From positions 102,645 through 166,644 of the forward strand of contig JAFSEU010000031.1 of NCBI GenBank assembly GCA_017435565.1: a DNA stretch of 64,000 nucleotides, in the 5' to 3' direction. The notes under the pieces were generated by a model. It had not been told where the DNA came from, searched no databases, and worked only from the letters and a program-made list of their open reading frames with translations. Positions 18,872-26,894 of this stretch are shown here, piece by piece. The number at the start of each line of letters is the position of its first letter. The first letter of the stretch is position 1. Origin of the DNA: Oscillospiraceae bacterium (lineage in GTDB: Bacteria; Bacillota; Clostridia; Oscillospirales; Ruminococcaceae). A program made the translations under genes and the position numbers.

Positions 18872-18907
18872 AAAAAGCCGATGAGTTTTTACTCATCGGC
18901 TTTTTAT
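18872..18907 (+). terminator. Rho-independent terminator of the GNAT gene
   Basis: A 15-bp stem (18872-18886 with 18891-18905) with a very short T-rich loop, followed by a T-run. Confidence 0.92.
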
Positions 18908-18950
18908 TGAAATGCTTTTGCATAATTTGCACAGCAGAATGATTCATATT

Positions 18951-19150
18951 TTATACAGGATAGTACTTTGTCAGAAACTCACAAAGCATATCGGGAATAT
19001 ACTCATAATGATTTGAATTTTCGTAGATCTTACTTTCAGCAGAGCTCACTCCGTACTCTTCAAGCCTGAGAATCAAACTGTCTATGCCTTCAAGAGTGGA
19101 CTCGTTTTCCCCGTAATACCCCTCATAATCGGGGTCTTCATTGTTCCCTC
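18951..19150 (-). pseudogene. Frame-disrupted remnant of a small acidic protein gene
   Basis: On the - strand a coherent open frame of about 63 codons (ends EFLTKYYPV, then TAA at 18951) is rich in Glu, Asp, Tyr and Ser, as in a genuine small protein. However, the only ATG with a ribosome site (AGGAGGGAAC, ATG at 19141) lies one base out of frame and runs into a stop after 19 codons. A single-base indel near the start, or a lost start codon, explains this. It lies downstream of the lipoprotein gene. The family is not recognised. Confidence 0.4.
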
Positions 19151-19200
19151 CTAAAAGTATAATTATTCAAACGTAGGCAAACAGCCTTATCGAATAGTTC

Positions 19201-19809
19201 CTACTCGGTACCCTCCACTGCGGTGACTGTAATAAATGTCAGTGTATCATCCAAAAACACAGCCACTACGTTGCCATCTTGATATGTATAAATATATGCA
19301 CCGGTTGTACTTAGTGTATATTGCGTGCCGAGTTTGCCGACAAGTTCTTCCTTAGTAGTTTCACCACATACAAATTCCTCACCATAATAGGTCAGTGTTG
19401 CACCATCCACATTGTGAAGTACACTATAAATTGTTCCACTTTTATAGCTCTCGCCATCGGGGTATGCACACCGTAAAGAATAGGAATGATTCGAGTCCTT
19501 ATTCATCCTAAATGAAATCATTTGTTCATACATTCCATCAGCATAGTTAGATTCCTCTGGTGGGAACCACTCTGCTTCGTCTTGTGTTGGATAAATCGTT
19601 AAAGCGGCATAAGAACAGGGCAACCGAAACTCCATCCCGTCAATCTCGATCGTGCCAAGCGATTCTTCGATCACATTGCTTTGGGCAGATTGTTGGGGTT
19701 CACTGACATTATCGCTGTTGCTATCACTATTATAGCTGTCGGTAGCGCACGCTGTAAGACATACTGTAAGCAGCGCTATAGTGGAAAACTTCAAAACACG
19801 ATATTTCAT
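19201..19809 (-). CDS. Predicted lipoprotein, function unknown
   Basis: The 202-residue protein has a lipoprotein signal ending LTACAT, so the mature form would start at Cys20 and be anchored on the outer face of the membrane. A Ser/Asn/Gln-rich linker (about 22-50) precedes a compact beta-rich domain with repeated Tyr/Thr/Val strands. I do not recognise the domain. The ATG overlaps the stop of the upstream CPBP protease gene by one base (TAATG) and AAGGAG lies just ahead, so the two are coupled and probably act together. Confidence 0.7.
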   Translation of the reverse strand: MKYRVLKFSTIALLTVCLTACATDSYNSDSNSDNVSEPQQSAQSNVIEESLGTIEIDGMEFRLPCSYAALTIYPTQDEAEWFPPEESNYADGMYEQMISFRMNKDSNHSYSLRCAYPDGESYKSGTIYSVLHNVDGATLTYYGEEFVCGETTKEELVGKLGTQYTLSTTGAYIYTYQDGNVVAVFLDDTLTFITVTAVEGTE

Positions 19810-20687
19810 TAAGTATCTCCTTCGTTATTCTTTGATGTGAAACTATCAGCAGGTGATTCAGACGATTCCATACGAAACGGCAGCCGATTAGGGCAAAAAA
19901 TCAACAAAGCAACGACTGCGATCATCAAGCAGGATGTAATGATTGTATACGGAATACTTGTGACAAATGACGAAATATTAAAATCACTACATACGTCGAT
20001 GTATATATTCATTCCCATATGTGCGGCAATAGCACAGAGTAAAGAACTCGTCTTGCAGTAGAGCAGATATAAAAACAGGCCTGTTATCAAGTGGGTGATA
20101 AAGCCTAATGCTGTGGTATCAAAATGCAACATTGCAAAGATAAAAGCAGATAATACTGCTGTGAAAGGAGGCGAAAAATCTTGCTCGAAATGTTGCCCAA
20201 GATGAAAGCGGCAAAGCAGTTCCTCTGTTATCGGTCCGATTATCACAACAAACAAAAAGGTAACAACGGGCTCCGGTTTCAGGTGCGTAGTCAAATACGC
20301 TTGCAACGAATCATACTCCCGCCACACCTTAATAACCATGTCGGGAGAAATCCTACATGAAACAGCATATACCGTCGCTTTACATAGCATGCCCGCCGCC
20401 AAAGCGAGCATGATCTGCACGCCGTGTTTTTTCCATGTTGTTACAGCCTGTAGCTGAGGACGATACTTTGTACGACATACATACAGCAGAACAAATACCA
20501 AATAAGCGATTCCGCCGGAGCCGTATAACATTGCACCATAATTGAAACCGTAGGATTCCAATTGTTCAGAAACTAATCCATATATGATACACAGAGGAGC
20601 TACGACTACAATCACAGTCAGTATAGCGCTAATTAAAAAAATCAGTGCAGATAGTAAATTCTTTAATTTTATCTTGATATCCATCAT
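19809..20687 (-). CDS. CPBP-family intramembrane metalloprotease
   Basis: A 292-residue membrane protein with about eight hydrophobic segments. The three family motifs are present: GPITEELLCR (the Glu-Glu pair and Arg), FAMLHFD (His) and AHMGMN (His and Asn), so the catalytic site looks intact. Family members include CAAX-type prenyl proteases and bacteriocin-maturation or self-immunity proteins. No bacteriocin precursor is visible nearby. Residues after about 275 form a soluble tail. It is translationally coupled to a lipoprotein gene, which might be a partner or substrate; that is inference. Confidence 0.8.
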   Translation of the reverse strand: MMDIKIKLKNLLSALIFLISAILTVIVVVAPLCIIYGLVSEQLESYGFNYGAMLYGSGGIAYLVFVLLYVCRTKYRPQLQAVTTWKKHGVQIMLALAAGMLCKATVYAVSCRISPDMVIKVWREYDSLQAYLTTHLKPEPVVTFLFVVIIGPITEELLCRFHLGQHFEQDFSPPFTAVLSAFIFAMLHFDTTALGFITHLITGLFLYLLYCKTSSLLCAIAAHMGMNIYIDVCSDFNISSFVTSIPYTIITSCLMIAVVALLIFCPNRLPFRMESSESPADSFTSKNNEGDT

Positions 20688-21181
20688 CCGATTCCTGTAA
20701 AAAATACCCGTTTATCACAAAATATGTTGTTTGGTAAACTCATGATTGTTTTCACCATAGTAAAATGTAGCACTTATCTCACTATTTGTCAATATCATCC
20801 CGACAAAAGCTCCATCCCAATCAGTTTTACAATTACGATAGAGAAAGCACTAATTTTCACAATAAGCCGCCACCAAAACCAAACGCACTTATCAATATCC
20901 TTATAATATCATACATCGAATAAACGAACAAAAATCAATCTGCTATAGTGAATATACGATTTTTATGTGTTCACAGTTACATTTTCATTTTGTGTGAGTC
21001 ATTATCTATAACCAGATGGAAGTGGATTTATATACAAAAAGAAATCCTCGGAAACAACGTATTTCCGAGGATTTTTTCATTGTTATATCTTCACGGAATA
21101 GATAACAAAACTTTTCGTGATAAAAGAAAAAACGGACTCCACAAAGTGAAGCCCGAAAATGTTACGCCGCAATCATGCGGT
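20688..21181. other. Intergenic region left of the mobile element
   Basis: Apart from the terminator copy at 21040-21076, this AT-rich stretch holds no convincing gene. It contains the promoter region of the CPBP-lipoprotein pair near its left side, but no consensus promoter stands out. Confidence 0.5.
21040..21076 (-). terminator. tRNA-Thr-type terminator, outer left side of the element
   Basis: The stem AATCCTCGGAAA/TTTCCGAGGATT is the same as the terminator beside the intact tRNA-Thr at 35845-35880. It lies about 105 bases beyond the tRNA 3' fragment at 21182-21213, as expected if the old tRNA 3' end and terminator were displaced when an element inserted. Confidence 0.75.
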
Positions 21182-21213
21182 TGGAGCTTGTGACGGGACT
21201 CGAACCTGCGACC
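21182..21213 (-). repeat. Left attachment repeat: tRNA-Thr 3' fragment
   Basis: It corresponds to the T-arm and acceptor end of the tRNA including encoded CCA, 30 of 32 bases identical to 35885-35916. Homology stops abruptly on the element side. Confidence 0.85.
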
Positions 21214-21273
21214 ATGAGCTGTCTATAAAGCGACGTTTGACTCGTTTTAAAAAATGGGGCGTTTACTCCGATT

Positions 21274-22899
21274 CTACGCCGCTTTCTCCGATTCTGCGGC
21301 GTGTTCCAGTTTCCCGATAAAGCGATAGTAAATCTCCACCTGCTGAAATACTCTGCCGTCCTCCGCTATTTCCTTGTGGTGTACTACGATTTTATCAATC
21401 AGCTCGTTCAGAATAGTGGCATCCAGCCGGTCAATGACTGTGTACTTCTTGATAAGGTTCACAAACTTGTCAGTTGCATCGTTCTCTGCTTTCCGCTGTT
21501 CAATCCGCTGCCGCAGGTCGGGGAGTGCTTCCTTGATTTCTCTCTGCTCAGATTCATACTGTGCCGACATCGCTTCATAGCGGCTTTCGGAAATTTTTCC
21601 CAAGGCACTGTCCTCGTACAGCTTGCACAGAATGCGGTCGATCTCCTCGAAACGGCTCTGCTTCTTCTCATATTCGGCTTGCAGTTTCTTTGCTTCTTTT
21701 GCGGAATCCGTCTGGAATTTTCTCTCCAGAAATGCCTTGAACTGTTTCTTATTATGGCGATAATTCCATAGCACATTCCGCAGATCGATCAGCACAAGGT
21801 CACACACCGTATCGTAGCGGATATAGTGGGAGGCACAGTATTCCTTGCCATGCGTCTTGTACATCCAGCAGGAATATGCCCCGTGATAAGTGCCGTCCTT
21901 TCGCTTCTTCTGCGAATAGGTGAGGGCGTGACCGCAGTCCGCACAGTACAGCAGCCCTGCGAACATCTGCACCTCGCCTGTTTTGGCAGGGCGGTGCTTT
22001 GCGTTCATGATCTTGTGTACCGTGTCCCACAACTCCTGCGAAATGATCGGTTCATGGCAGTGTTCCACCACAATCCAATCCTCCCTCGGACACTTCACCA
22101 CCTGCTTGCTTTTCATGGATTTTGCTCGCTGCTTGCCATACACCAGCCTGCCGAGGTAGACTTCATTGTTCAGAATCACACGGACGGAGGTAACGTGCCA
22201 GTCGAATTCTTTCCGCCAGTAATCGGATTTGAAGTAGTCGGGGTTATGCTGATTGAAGTAGGCAATGGGGTTCAGTACCTTTTCCGCACGGAAGATTTTT
22301 GCGATCTTGTTGTATCCGATGCCCTCCGCAGTCAGCCGGAAAATGCGTCTGACAACCTCTGCCGCTGGTTCATCAATCACAAGATGATGACGGTCATTGG
22401 GATCCAGCTTGTAGCCGAACGGCGGCTTGGAACCCATGAACTGCCCAGCCTTTGCCTTGGCTTTCTTGGCGGCTTTCGTTTTCTTGGACACGTCACGGGC
22501 ATACATCTCGTTCATCACATTTCGCATGGGGAACATCAGATCATCTTCGTTAACAGATGAATCGTAGTGGTCATCGGCTGCAATAAAACGCACATCCTGA
22601 TCCTTGAAATGTTCAACCTGCAAGCCGACTTCCACATAATTTCGACCGAATCGGGACAGGTCTTTTACAATCACAAGATTGATTTTGTCTGCGTGAATGT
22701 CCGAGAGCATCCGCTAAAATGCAGGACGGTTGAAGTTTGTACCGCTGTATCCGTCATCACAGTAAAATTCATATTCCGTGATGCTGTGAGCCTGACAGTA
22801 CTGTTCCAATAAGATTTTCTGCGTTTCGATGGACACACTGCCGCCGAAGCTGCCGTCATCCACCGAGAGTCTGCAATATAATGCTGCGTGTTTCTGCAT
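21274..22899 (-). pseudogene. Large serine recombinase interrupted by an in-frame amber codon
   Basis: Site-specific recombinases of this type cut and join the ends of mobile elements. The N-terminal catalytic serine is at residue 12 in YCRLSVDD, with GGSVSIETQK next. After 61 codons a TAG (22714-22716) interrupts the frame between FNRPAF and RMLSDI, where relatives commonly carry Gln, so a CAG to TAG change is likely. The same frame then runs 478 codons with DLSRFGRNYVE, the recombinase domain, a zinc-ribbon-like CxxC segment (LYCADCG), a long coiled coil and a C-terminal DUF4368-like part. AAGGAGG precedes the ATG at 22899. Either the recombinase is dead, or the ATG at 22710 gives a fragment lacking the catalytic serine. 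Confidence 0.85.
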
Positions 22900-23035
22900 G
22901 GTAGTTCCTCCTTTTCTTCACGGACACCGCAGCCTTGCACTGACAGTTTATCACATCTGTCTGCACAAAGCCAGCTGAATTTGTCCGCTGCTTTCATCTT
23001 TGTGCAACCTCAATAAGTGGTTGCTTGGAATTTGT

Positions 23036-23302
23036 TCATCTCGCAGAAGCATTCTTCCGCTGAATCATTTCCTCGAACTCATCTGACACAGATCCGATTT
23101 CATCTCCCGTTTCTAATCTGCGGAGCATGAGATTGGAGAGCGATTTCGCAGCATTTGTCTGCCCCTCAAAGACAGACCACACACGATAGGTCACGCCATC
23201 AATGAAGTGATCACGGTACTGCGCATCGCCCTGATTCTGACACAGTGACGGTTCGAGGGTGTATTCTCTTTTTCTGATTTTTCCAATTGTGTTTCTTTCC
23301 AT
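23036..23302 (-). CDS. Small transposon-associated protein (TnpW-like), uncertain
   Basis: An 88-residue hydrophilic protein whose centre (VTYRVWSVFEGQTNAAKSLS) resembles small proteins encoded beside serine recombinases in clostridial elements, where they are called TnpW-like. The C-terminal half is helical and acidic. GGAGG lies three bases before the ATG, a tight spacing. It sits between the relaxase and recombinase genes and is transcribed with them. No function is established for the family and I only weakly recognise it. Confidence 0.5.
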   Translation of the reverse strand: MERNTIGKIRKREYTLEPSLCQNQGDAQYRDHFIDGVTYRVWSVFEGQTNAAKSLSNLMLRRLETGDEIGSVSDEFEEMIQRKNASAR

Positions 23303-23395
23303 AGTCCTCCAGTTCTCCGAACAATGTCGGATTGAATTTTGTTGTTCCTGTCAATCTGATATTCATTTTAGATCACTCCATTCTTTAAATTTTAA

Positions 23396-23421
23396 AAGCT
23401 GGCAGATTTCTCTGTCAGCTT
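23396..23421 (-). terminator. Hairpin overlapping the relaxase stop codon
   Basis: AAGCTGGCAGA (23396-23406) pairs with TCTGTCAGCTT (23411-23421) apart from one G-T pair. On the - strand the stem is followed by TTTAAAATTT. The relaxase stop codon is within the stem. Confidence 0.6.
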
Positions 23422-24794
23422 ATATCCATATCAATTTCTTCTGCATCAGCTTTCATTTCTTCAAGCCTTTCTGACAGAAGTTCAATTGCTGCAACAGCTG
23501 CACCAATTAATAATCCTGCATTCTGTGCGGCTCGTTGCGCTTCAATATATCGCTCCAGTTCTTCGGGATCGGTCGGAGCGTTATCGATTATCGAAGCAAC
23601 ACTTGCAACGCTGTCCACAATATCAGCTGTGCTGATTGTATCGCTATAACTATCCCAATCAGCTTGCGACTGCGTTTCATATTGCGTTCTTCTGATTCTT
23701 TCAGCTTGGAGCAATATTCTTCGTTCAGTTTCCCAGCCTGTGACTGTAATTCCTGCGTGGATGATTGCAACATCTGGATCGTTTCTTCCTGATGCTGCTC
23801 CAGATTTTTCAGCGTTTCTCGTTGGATTCTGATCTGTTGATTCACCAGATTTACCGAATCCTGTTTGGTCATCAGCTCTCCATGCGACTCCAACAGTTCC
23901 TTCTGAATCTCGCAGGATCTTTTCAGCAGACTGATCACTGCCGTCCAGTTTCGGTTGTCCACCGCCACCATAGGCATGGTTTCCTCTGCCGCCTGTAGGT
24001 CGGATTTGTTGCGTTCCATCAAGGCGTTCACGTCTAATTTCGAACTCATATTCCATCATCTCCTTTGAAAACTTCTCGCCGTGCAGCTTTGCACAGCGGC
24101 ATCTTCTTCCGCTCGGACAAGTGTAAGTGATATATTTTCGTGACTCCTCCCACCTCACGTTATAGCCCAACTGCTTCATCATGAACACAAACTGCTTACG
24201 GCTTTTCGCCTGTTTCATCACCTCCGTGACCGCATTCATCAGCTGAAACTTCCAGCTTTCGCCACGCACCGCCGAGCGATATTCACGGTCGGAGAGTACA
24301 TCTTTTTTCTTCTGCGGTTGCCTGTCCAGCACAGAAACACCGTACTTCATACAGATTTCATCGGATAAATCCATCAGTGCCTGCACGGTATTGCCGTTGG
24401 AATGGTACTTCTTCCCATCCTCAAAGCTGACGGAGTTGAACACAATGTGCGAATGAATATGCTCTCGGTCGATATGCGTTGCAACCACACATTCGTATTT
24501 CCCGAAGGCTTTCTCCGCAAGTTCCACTGCAATCCGATGAGCAAGTTCAGGCGGAGTACCATCGCCTTTCGGAAACGACTGCACCAGATGATAATACATC
24601 CGACCACTGTTCTTGTGATAGGCATTCTTGGTCGCAAGCATTTCTTCATAAGCTGTTTCCTTAGAACAGTTCAGAGCCGTTACATATTGCTTGTCCTCGG
24701 ACTGCGTTTTCTCTGTCCTTGTAACATATGCAAGGACTTTTTTCATGCCGCCAGCAGTCTGTGTTTTACTGTTGATGAAATGGATAATCGGCAT
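23415..24794 (-). CDS. MobA-type relaxase (MOB-P like)
   Basis: The relaxase nicks the transfer origin and pilots the single strand to a recipient. Counting from the ATG at 24794, the 459-residue protein has N-terminal YVTR (Tyr about 23) and the metal-binding histidine motif HIDREHIHSHIVF at 107-119. Residues about 270-350 are Gly/Asp/Ser-rich and low in structure, and the C-terminus is helical. The ATG at 24794 has GGAGGG eight bases upstream and follows mobC by 16 bases; an ORF reading further upstream would overlap mobC and is not needed. A second gene lies inside it in another frame (23588-24049). Confidence 0.88.
   Translation of the reverse strand: MPIIHFINSKTQTAGGMKKVLAYVTRTEKTQSEDKQYVTALNCSKETAYEEMLATKNAYHKNSGRMYYHLVQSFPKGDGTPPELAHRIAVELAEKAFGKYECVVATHIDREHIHSHIVFNSVSFEDGKKYHSNGNTVQALMDLSDEICMKYGVSVLDRQPQKKKDVLSDREYRSAVRGESWKFQLMNAVTEVMKQAKSRKQFVFMMKQLGYNVRWEESRKYITYTCPSGRRCRCAKLHGEKFSKEMMEYEFEIRRERLDGTQQIRPTGGRGNHAYGGGGQPKLDGSDQSAEKILRDSEGTVGVAWRADDQTGFGKSGESTDQNPTRNAEKSGAASGRNDPDVAIIHAGITVTGWETERRILLQAERIRRTQYETQSQADWDSYSDTISTADIVDSVASVASIIDNAPTDPEELERYIEAQRAAQNAGLLIGAAVAAIELLSERLEEMKADAEEIDMDIS
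23588..24049 (-). CDS. Coiled-coil, tail-anchored protein nested inside the relaxase gene in another frame
   Basis: This 153-residue frame lies entirely within the relaxase gene, same strand, different frame. It has its own ribosome site, AAAGGAG ten bases ahead of the ATG at 24049. The product looks like a real protein: a long Glu/Gln/Lys-rich coiled coil (about 45-125), a basic stretch NMKRSRK, and a single C-terminal membrane segment (about 130-151; LIGIVIAIQSAQLILW). The overlapping relaxase sequence is Gly/Ser-rich and flexible, as expected where two frames share DNA. Mobilization genes nested in mobA are known in ColE1 (mbeB, mbeD) and RSF1010 (mobB), so a role in anchoring the relaxosome is a fair inference. 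Confidence 0.75.
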   Translation of the reverse strand: MSSKLDVNALMERNKSDLQAAEETMPMVAVDNRNWTAVISLLKRSCEIQKELLESHGELMTKQDSVNLVNQQIRIQRETLKNLEQHQEETIQMLQSSTQELQSQAGKLNEEYCSKLKESEERNMKRSRKLIGIVIAIQSAQLILWTALQVLLR

Positions 24795-24810
24795 CGCTAC
24801 ATCCCTCCAA

Positions 24811-25122
24811 TCAGCGCACCGCCTTTGCAATTTCACACAAGGCGGCAGTTGCTTTCTCATGCTGTGCAATCAAATCATCTAACCTCACCGATTTCAATCG
24901 TCCCATGTTACCCAGCATTGCAATCTGATTGAGATTTCGACCGATAGATTTCTGCTCTTTCAGCACATCCGCAAGTCCGTCTGCGGTGACGATTGTCTTA
25001 CCGAATGCCGACCGCAGTACAAAGTCACTCAGCGTCAATCCATGCTGATGAGCCTTGCTGTAAATCCGCTGACGCTCATCCTCTGTGCAGCGGATTGTGA
25101 TTGTGACGTTTCGTTTTCTCAT
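24811..25122 (-). CDS. MobC-type relaxosome accessory protein
   Basis: From the ATG at 25122 the protein is 103 residues: a short beta strand and ribbon-helix-helix-like N-terminus (RNVTITIRCTEDERQRI), then helices with SIGRNLNQIAMLGN, the hallmark region of MobC/MbeC proteins that bind near oriT and help the relaxase. The ATG at 25122 is chosen because GAGAGGAG lies seven bases upstream; the frame further upstream codes for unlikely sequence. It leads directly into the relaxase gene. Confidence 0.85.
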   Translation of the reverse strand: MRKRNVTITIRCTEDERQRIYSKAHQHGLTLSDFVLRSAFGKTIVTADGLADVLKEQKSIGRNLNQIAMLGNMGRLKSVRLDDLIAQHEKATAALCEIAKAVR

Positions 25123-25505
25123 GGCATCACTCCTCTCAATTCTATAAAAGGGGTTCGGGTTCTCCCGACCAGCTGCGTTCGGTTGGCCGCTATGCGGACT
25201 GCCGAATGCGATGCTGGCAAACCAAAGGTTTACTTTCGGTGAGCCCCGAAACCTTGTATTTCTATTGCAGGCATTATCCGCCCACAAACGCTCCACGTTC
25301 GCCTGTGTGCCGTTCTGTGCCGCTTCCCGATAAACTGCCCCACAGCAATTCCGAGGGCACAAATCGCTTACAGAGTGCCGACAGGGTCAACATAAATATT
25401 ACCATCTTGTTTCCTCTTGTCGTCACTGTTGTCACGATCGTCACCGAAGTACTGCGCCTGTATCTTTCGGATACCGTTGCTTCGCTTCATCTCGAACAGC
25501 ACATC
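25123..25505. other. Intergenic region between mobC and the RepA-like gene, candidate oriT
   Basis: No gene is seen here. On the side next to mobC there are two strong inverted repeats: GGTTCGGG/CCCGACC (25152-25170) and a nested one AAGGTTT...AAACCTT (25225-25255) with CGG/CCG pairs inside. Transfer origins of this relaxase class usually lie beside mobC and contain such repeats. The nick site itself cannot be identified. Confidence 0.4.
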
Positions 25506-26405
25506 CTACTCCAACAGCCGCTGTGCGCTTTGCAGAATCTTTCTTGAAACAACATTCGGGATATATTTTTTCTTCGTGTGCTGATTGATTTTATCCGTCA
25601 GCTCCGTCGGTGTTCCAAGAAAACCTTTCACCTCTTTCATGACAATAACCATTGCAGTAATGATCTCATCATCAAACTGTTCCGGCGATACACAGCTATC
25701 TGCAATCAGTTTCCAACGATGTGATGTGAGCTGCAATTTCAACTCACGACTTTCGATGTCACGCCCCTCACAATACAGAGTTGCTTCATGTGTTGCTCTG
25801 TCCTTCTCAATGAGAACCAAAGCTCCGTCTGCACATCCTCGCAGACCTGTTGAACCTGAAATCATATTAAAAGGATCGCTGTCTTTGCATTTTCTTGTGT
25901 GATGCACAAGGAGAATTGTAATTGCAAGCTTGTCTGCCAGTCGTTTCAGTGATGCAAGCTCTGCGTAGTCTGTTCCGTATGCGGATTCTTCACTGCTGCG
26001 GATTTTTTGCAGCGTATCAATGACAACAATCTTCAAGTCACGGTGTGCAAGATAGAACTGTTCTATCTGCTGTTCCAGACCATCACCGATGGTATCTGCA
26101 AGCAAAGAAAAATACAGACTGTCAGTCGGTTCATTGGTCAGCTCATACAGTCGGTTCTGCAATCGCACCTTGTTATCCTCAAGGCACAGATATAATGCTG
26201 TGCCTTTTGCTGTGCGTTGTCCGAGCACTGCTTCTCCCTTTGCGACCGACAGGCAGATATCGAGCGACAACCATGACTTGCCGATTTTGGGTGCTCCTGC
26301 AAAGAGATACAGTCCTTGTCCAAGCAGATTTTCCACGCTGAACGGAATCGGTGCAATGGGTGTGGACATAATTTCCTCACAGGAAATGGTTTGTAATGTT
26401 TGCAT
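25506..26405 (-). CDS. RepA-like AAA/RecA-fold ATPase (hexameric helicase type)
   Basis: A 299-residue RecA-fold ATPase like RSF1010 RepA, which unwinds DNA at plasmid origins. Walker A is GAPKIGKSW (about residue 37), Walker B is KIVVIDTL, and the sensor region ILLVHHTRK follows. The C-terminal ~90 residues form a winged-helix-like part seen in RepA-type proteins on mobile elements. The ATG at 26405 is preferred because GAAGGA lies six bases ahead; the ATG at 26411 would touch it. It precedes mobC and mobA on the same strand. No separate initiator or primase gene is visible, so its role may be in replication during transfer. Confidence 0.75.
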   Translation of the reverse strand: MQTLQTISCEEIMSTPIAPIPFSVENLLGQGLYLFAGAPKIGKSWLSLDICLSVAKGEAVLGQRTAKGTALYLCLEDNKVRLQNRLYELTNEPTDSLYFSLLADTIGDGLEQQIEQFYLAHRDLKIVVIDTLQKIRSSEESAYGTDYAELASLKRLADKLAITILLVHHTRKCKDSDPFNMISGSTGLRGCADGALVLIEKDRATHEATLYCEGRDIESRELKLQLTSHRWKLIADSCVSPEQFDDEIITAMVIVMKEVKGFLGTPTELTDKINQHTKKKYIPNVVSRKILQSAQRLLE

Positions 26406-26411
26406 TTGCAT

Positions 26412-26823
26412 TCCTTCTTTCTTTTTTAGATTTCTTGGCCTTTACAAACAGGCAACAGCGTATTGCCTGACCGGGAGGGTTGTATCCCGATTACCTTACA
26501 TCAAGTTTCATCGCCAACTGCAAGTGCTGCCTGCAGCTCTGAGAGTATCTTGTTCGCTCGCTCTTTCGAGGTCATGGCGGATTTCTCATGTGGCTGGTAC
26601 GGCTCACCACCCCACCCTTGATGCGCAGTTCTGTAAAGGATCCTATTCAGTTTTCAAGATGCTATGTAATTCAATGCCCTCTACTTAAGAGCCGGCGATA
26701 CGTTGCCAAAAACTACCCCTTTTGAAACAAGTTCGGTTACCTGCACAATCGGACACCATTTCAAACTCGTTCTTTTTATTTCCCATGCACAAAAATCGAA
26801 CATCTGCAACACCTGATTTTTGA
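26412..26823. other. Gene-poor stretch upstream of the RepA-like gene
   Basis: About 410 bases with no supported gene. A 24-codon frame on the - strand (26501-26575) encodes a plausible helical peptide but has no ribosome site; its frame continues upstream for about 20 more codons without a start. The block may be the remains of a small gene or non-coding leader of the replication region. Confidence 0.35.
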
Positions 26824-26877
26824 TTGACAGAGTGCGATTCTCGTGATAAAATAGAATTAGTCATATTACGTTATGAC
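26824..26877 (+). promoter_or_regulatory. Promoter and perfect palindromic operator of the ATPase gene
   Basis: TTGACA (26824-26829) and TAAAAT (26847-26852) have a 17-bp spacer. The perfect inverted repeat GTCATA-TTACGT-TATGAC (26860-26877) covers the transcription start region, suggesting repression by a dimeric regulator. Confidence 0.75.
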
Positions 26878-26894
26878 AAATCGGAGGTGCTGAA

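Noticed and set aside
24795..24869. A longer relaxase start at 24869
   Set aside because: It would overlap mobC, lacks a ribosome site and adds an unlikely basic Cys-rich tail; the ATG at 24794 has GGAGGG.
26501..26575. A 24-codon small gene (MTSKERANKIL...) on the - strand
   Set aside because: Sequence looks protein-like, but there is no ribosome site, and the frame continues upstream without a start; kept only as a possible remnant.
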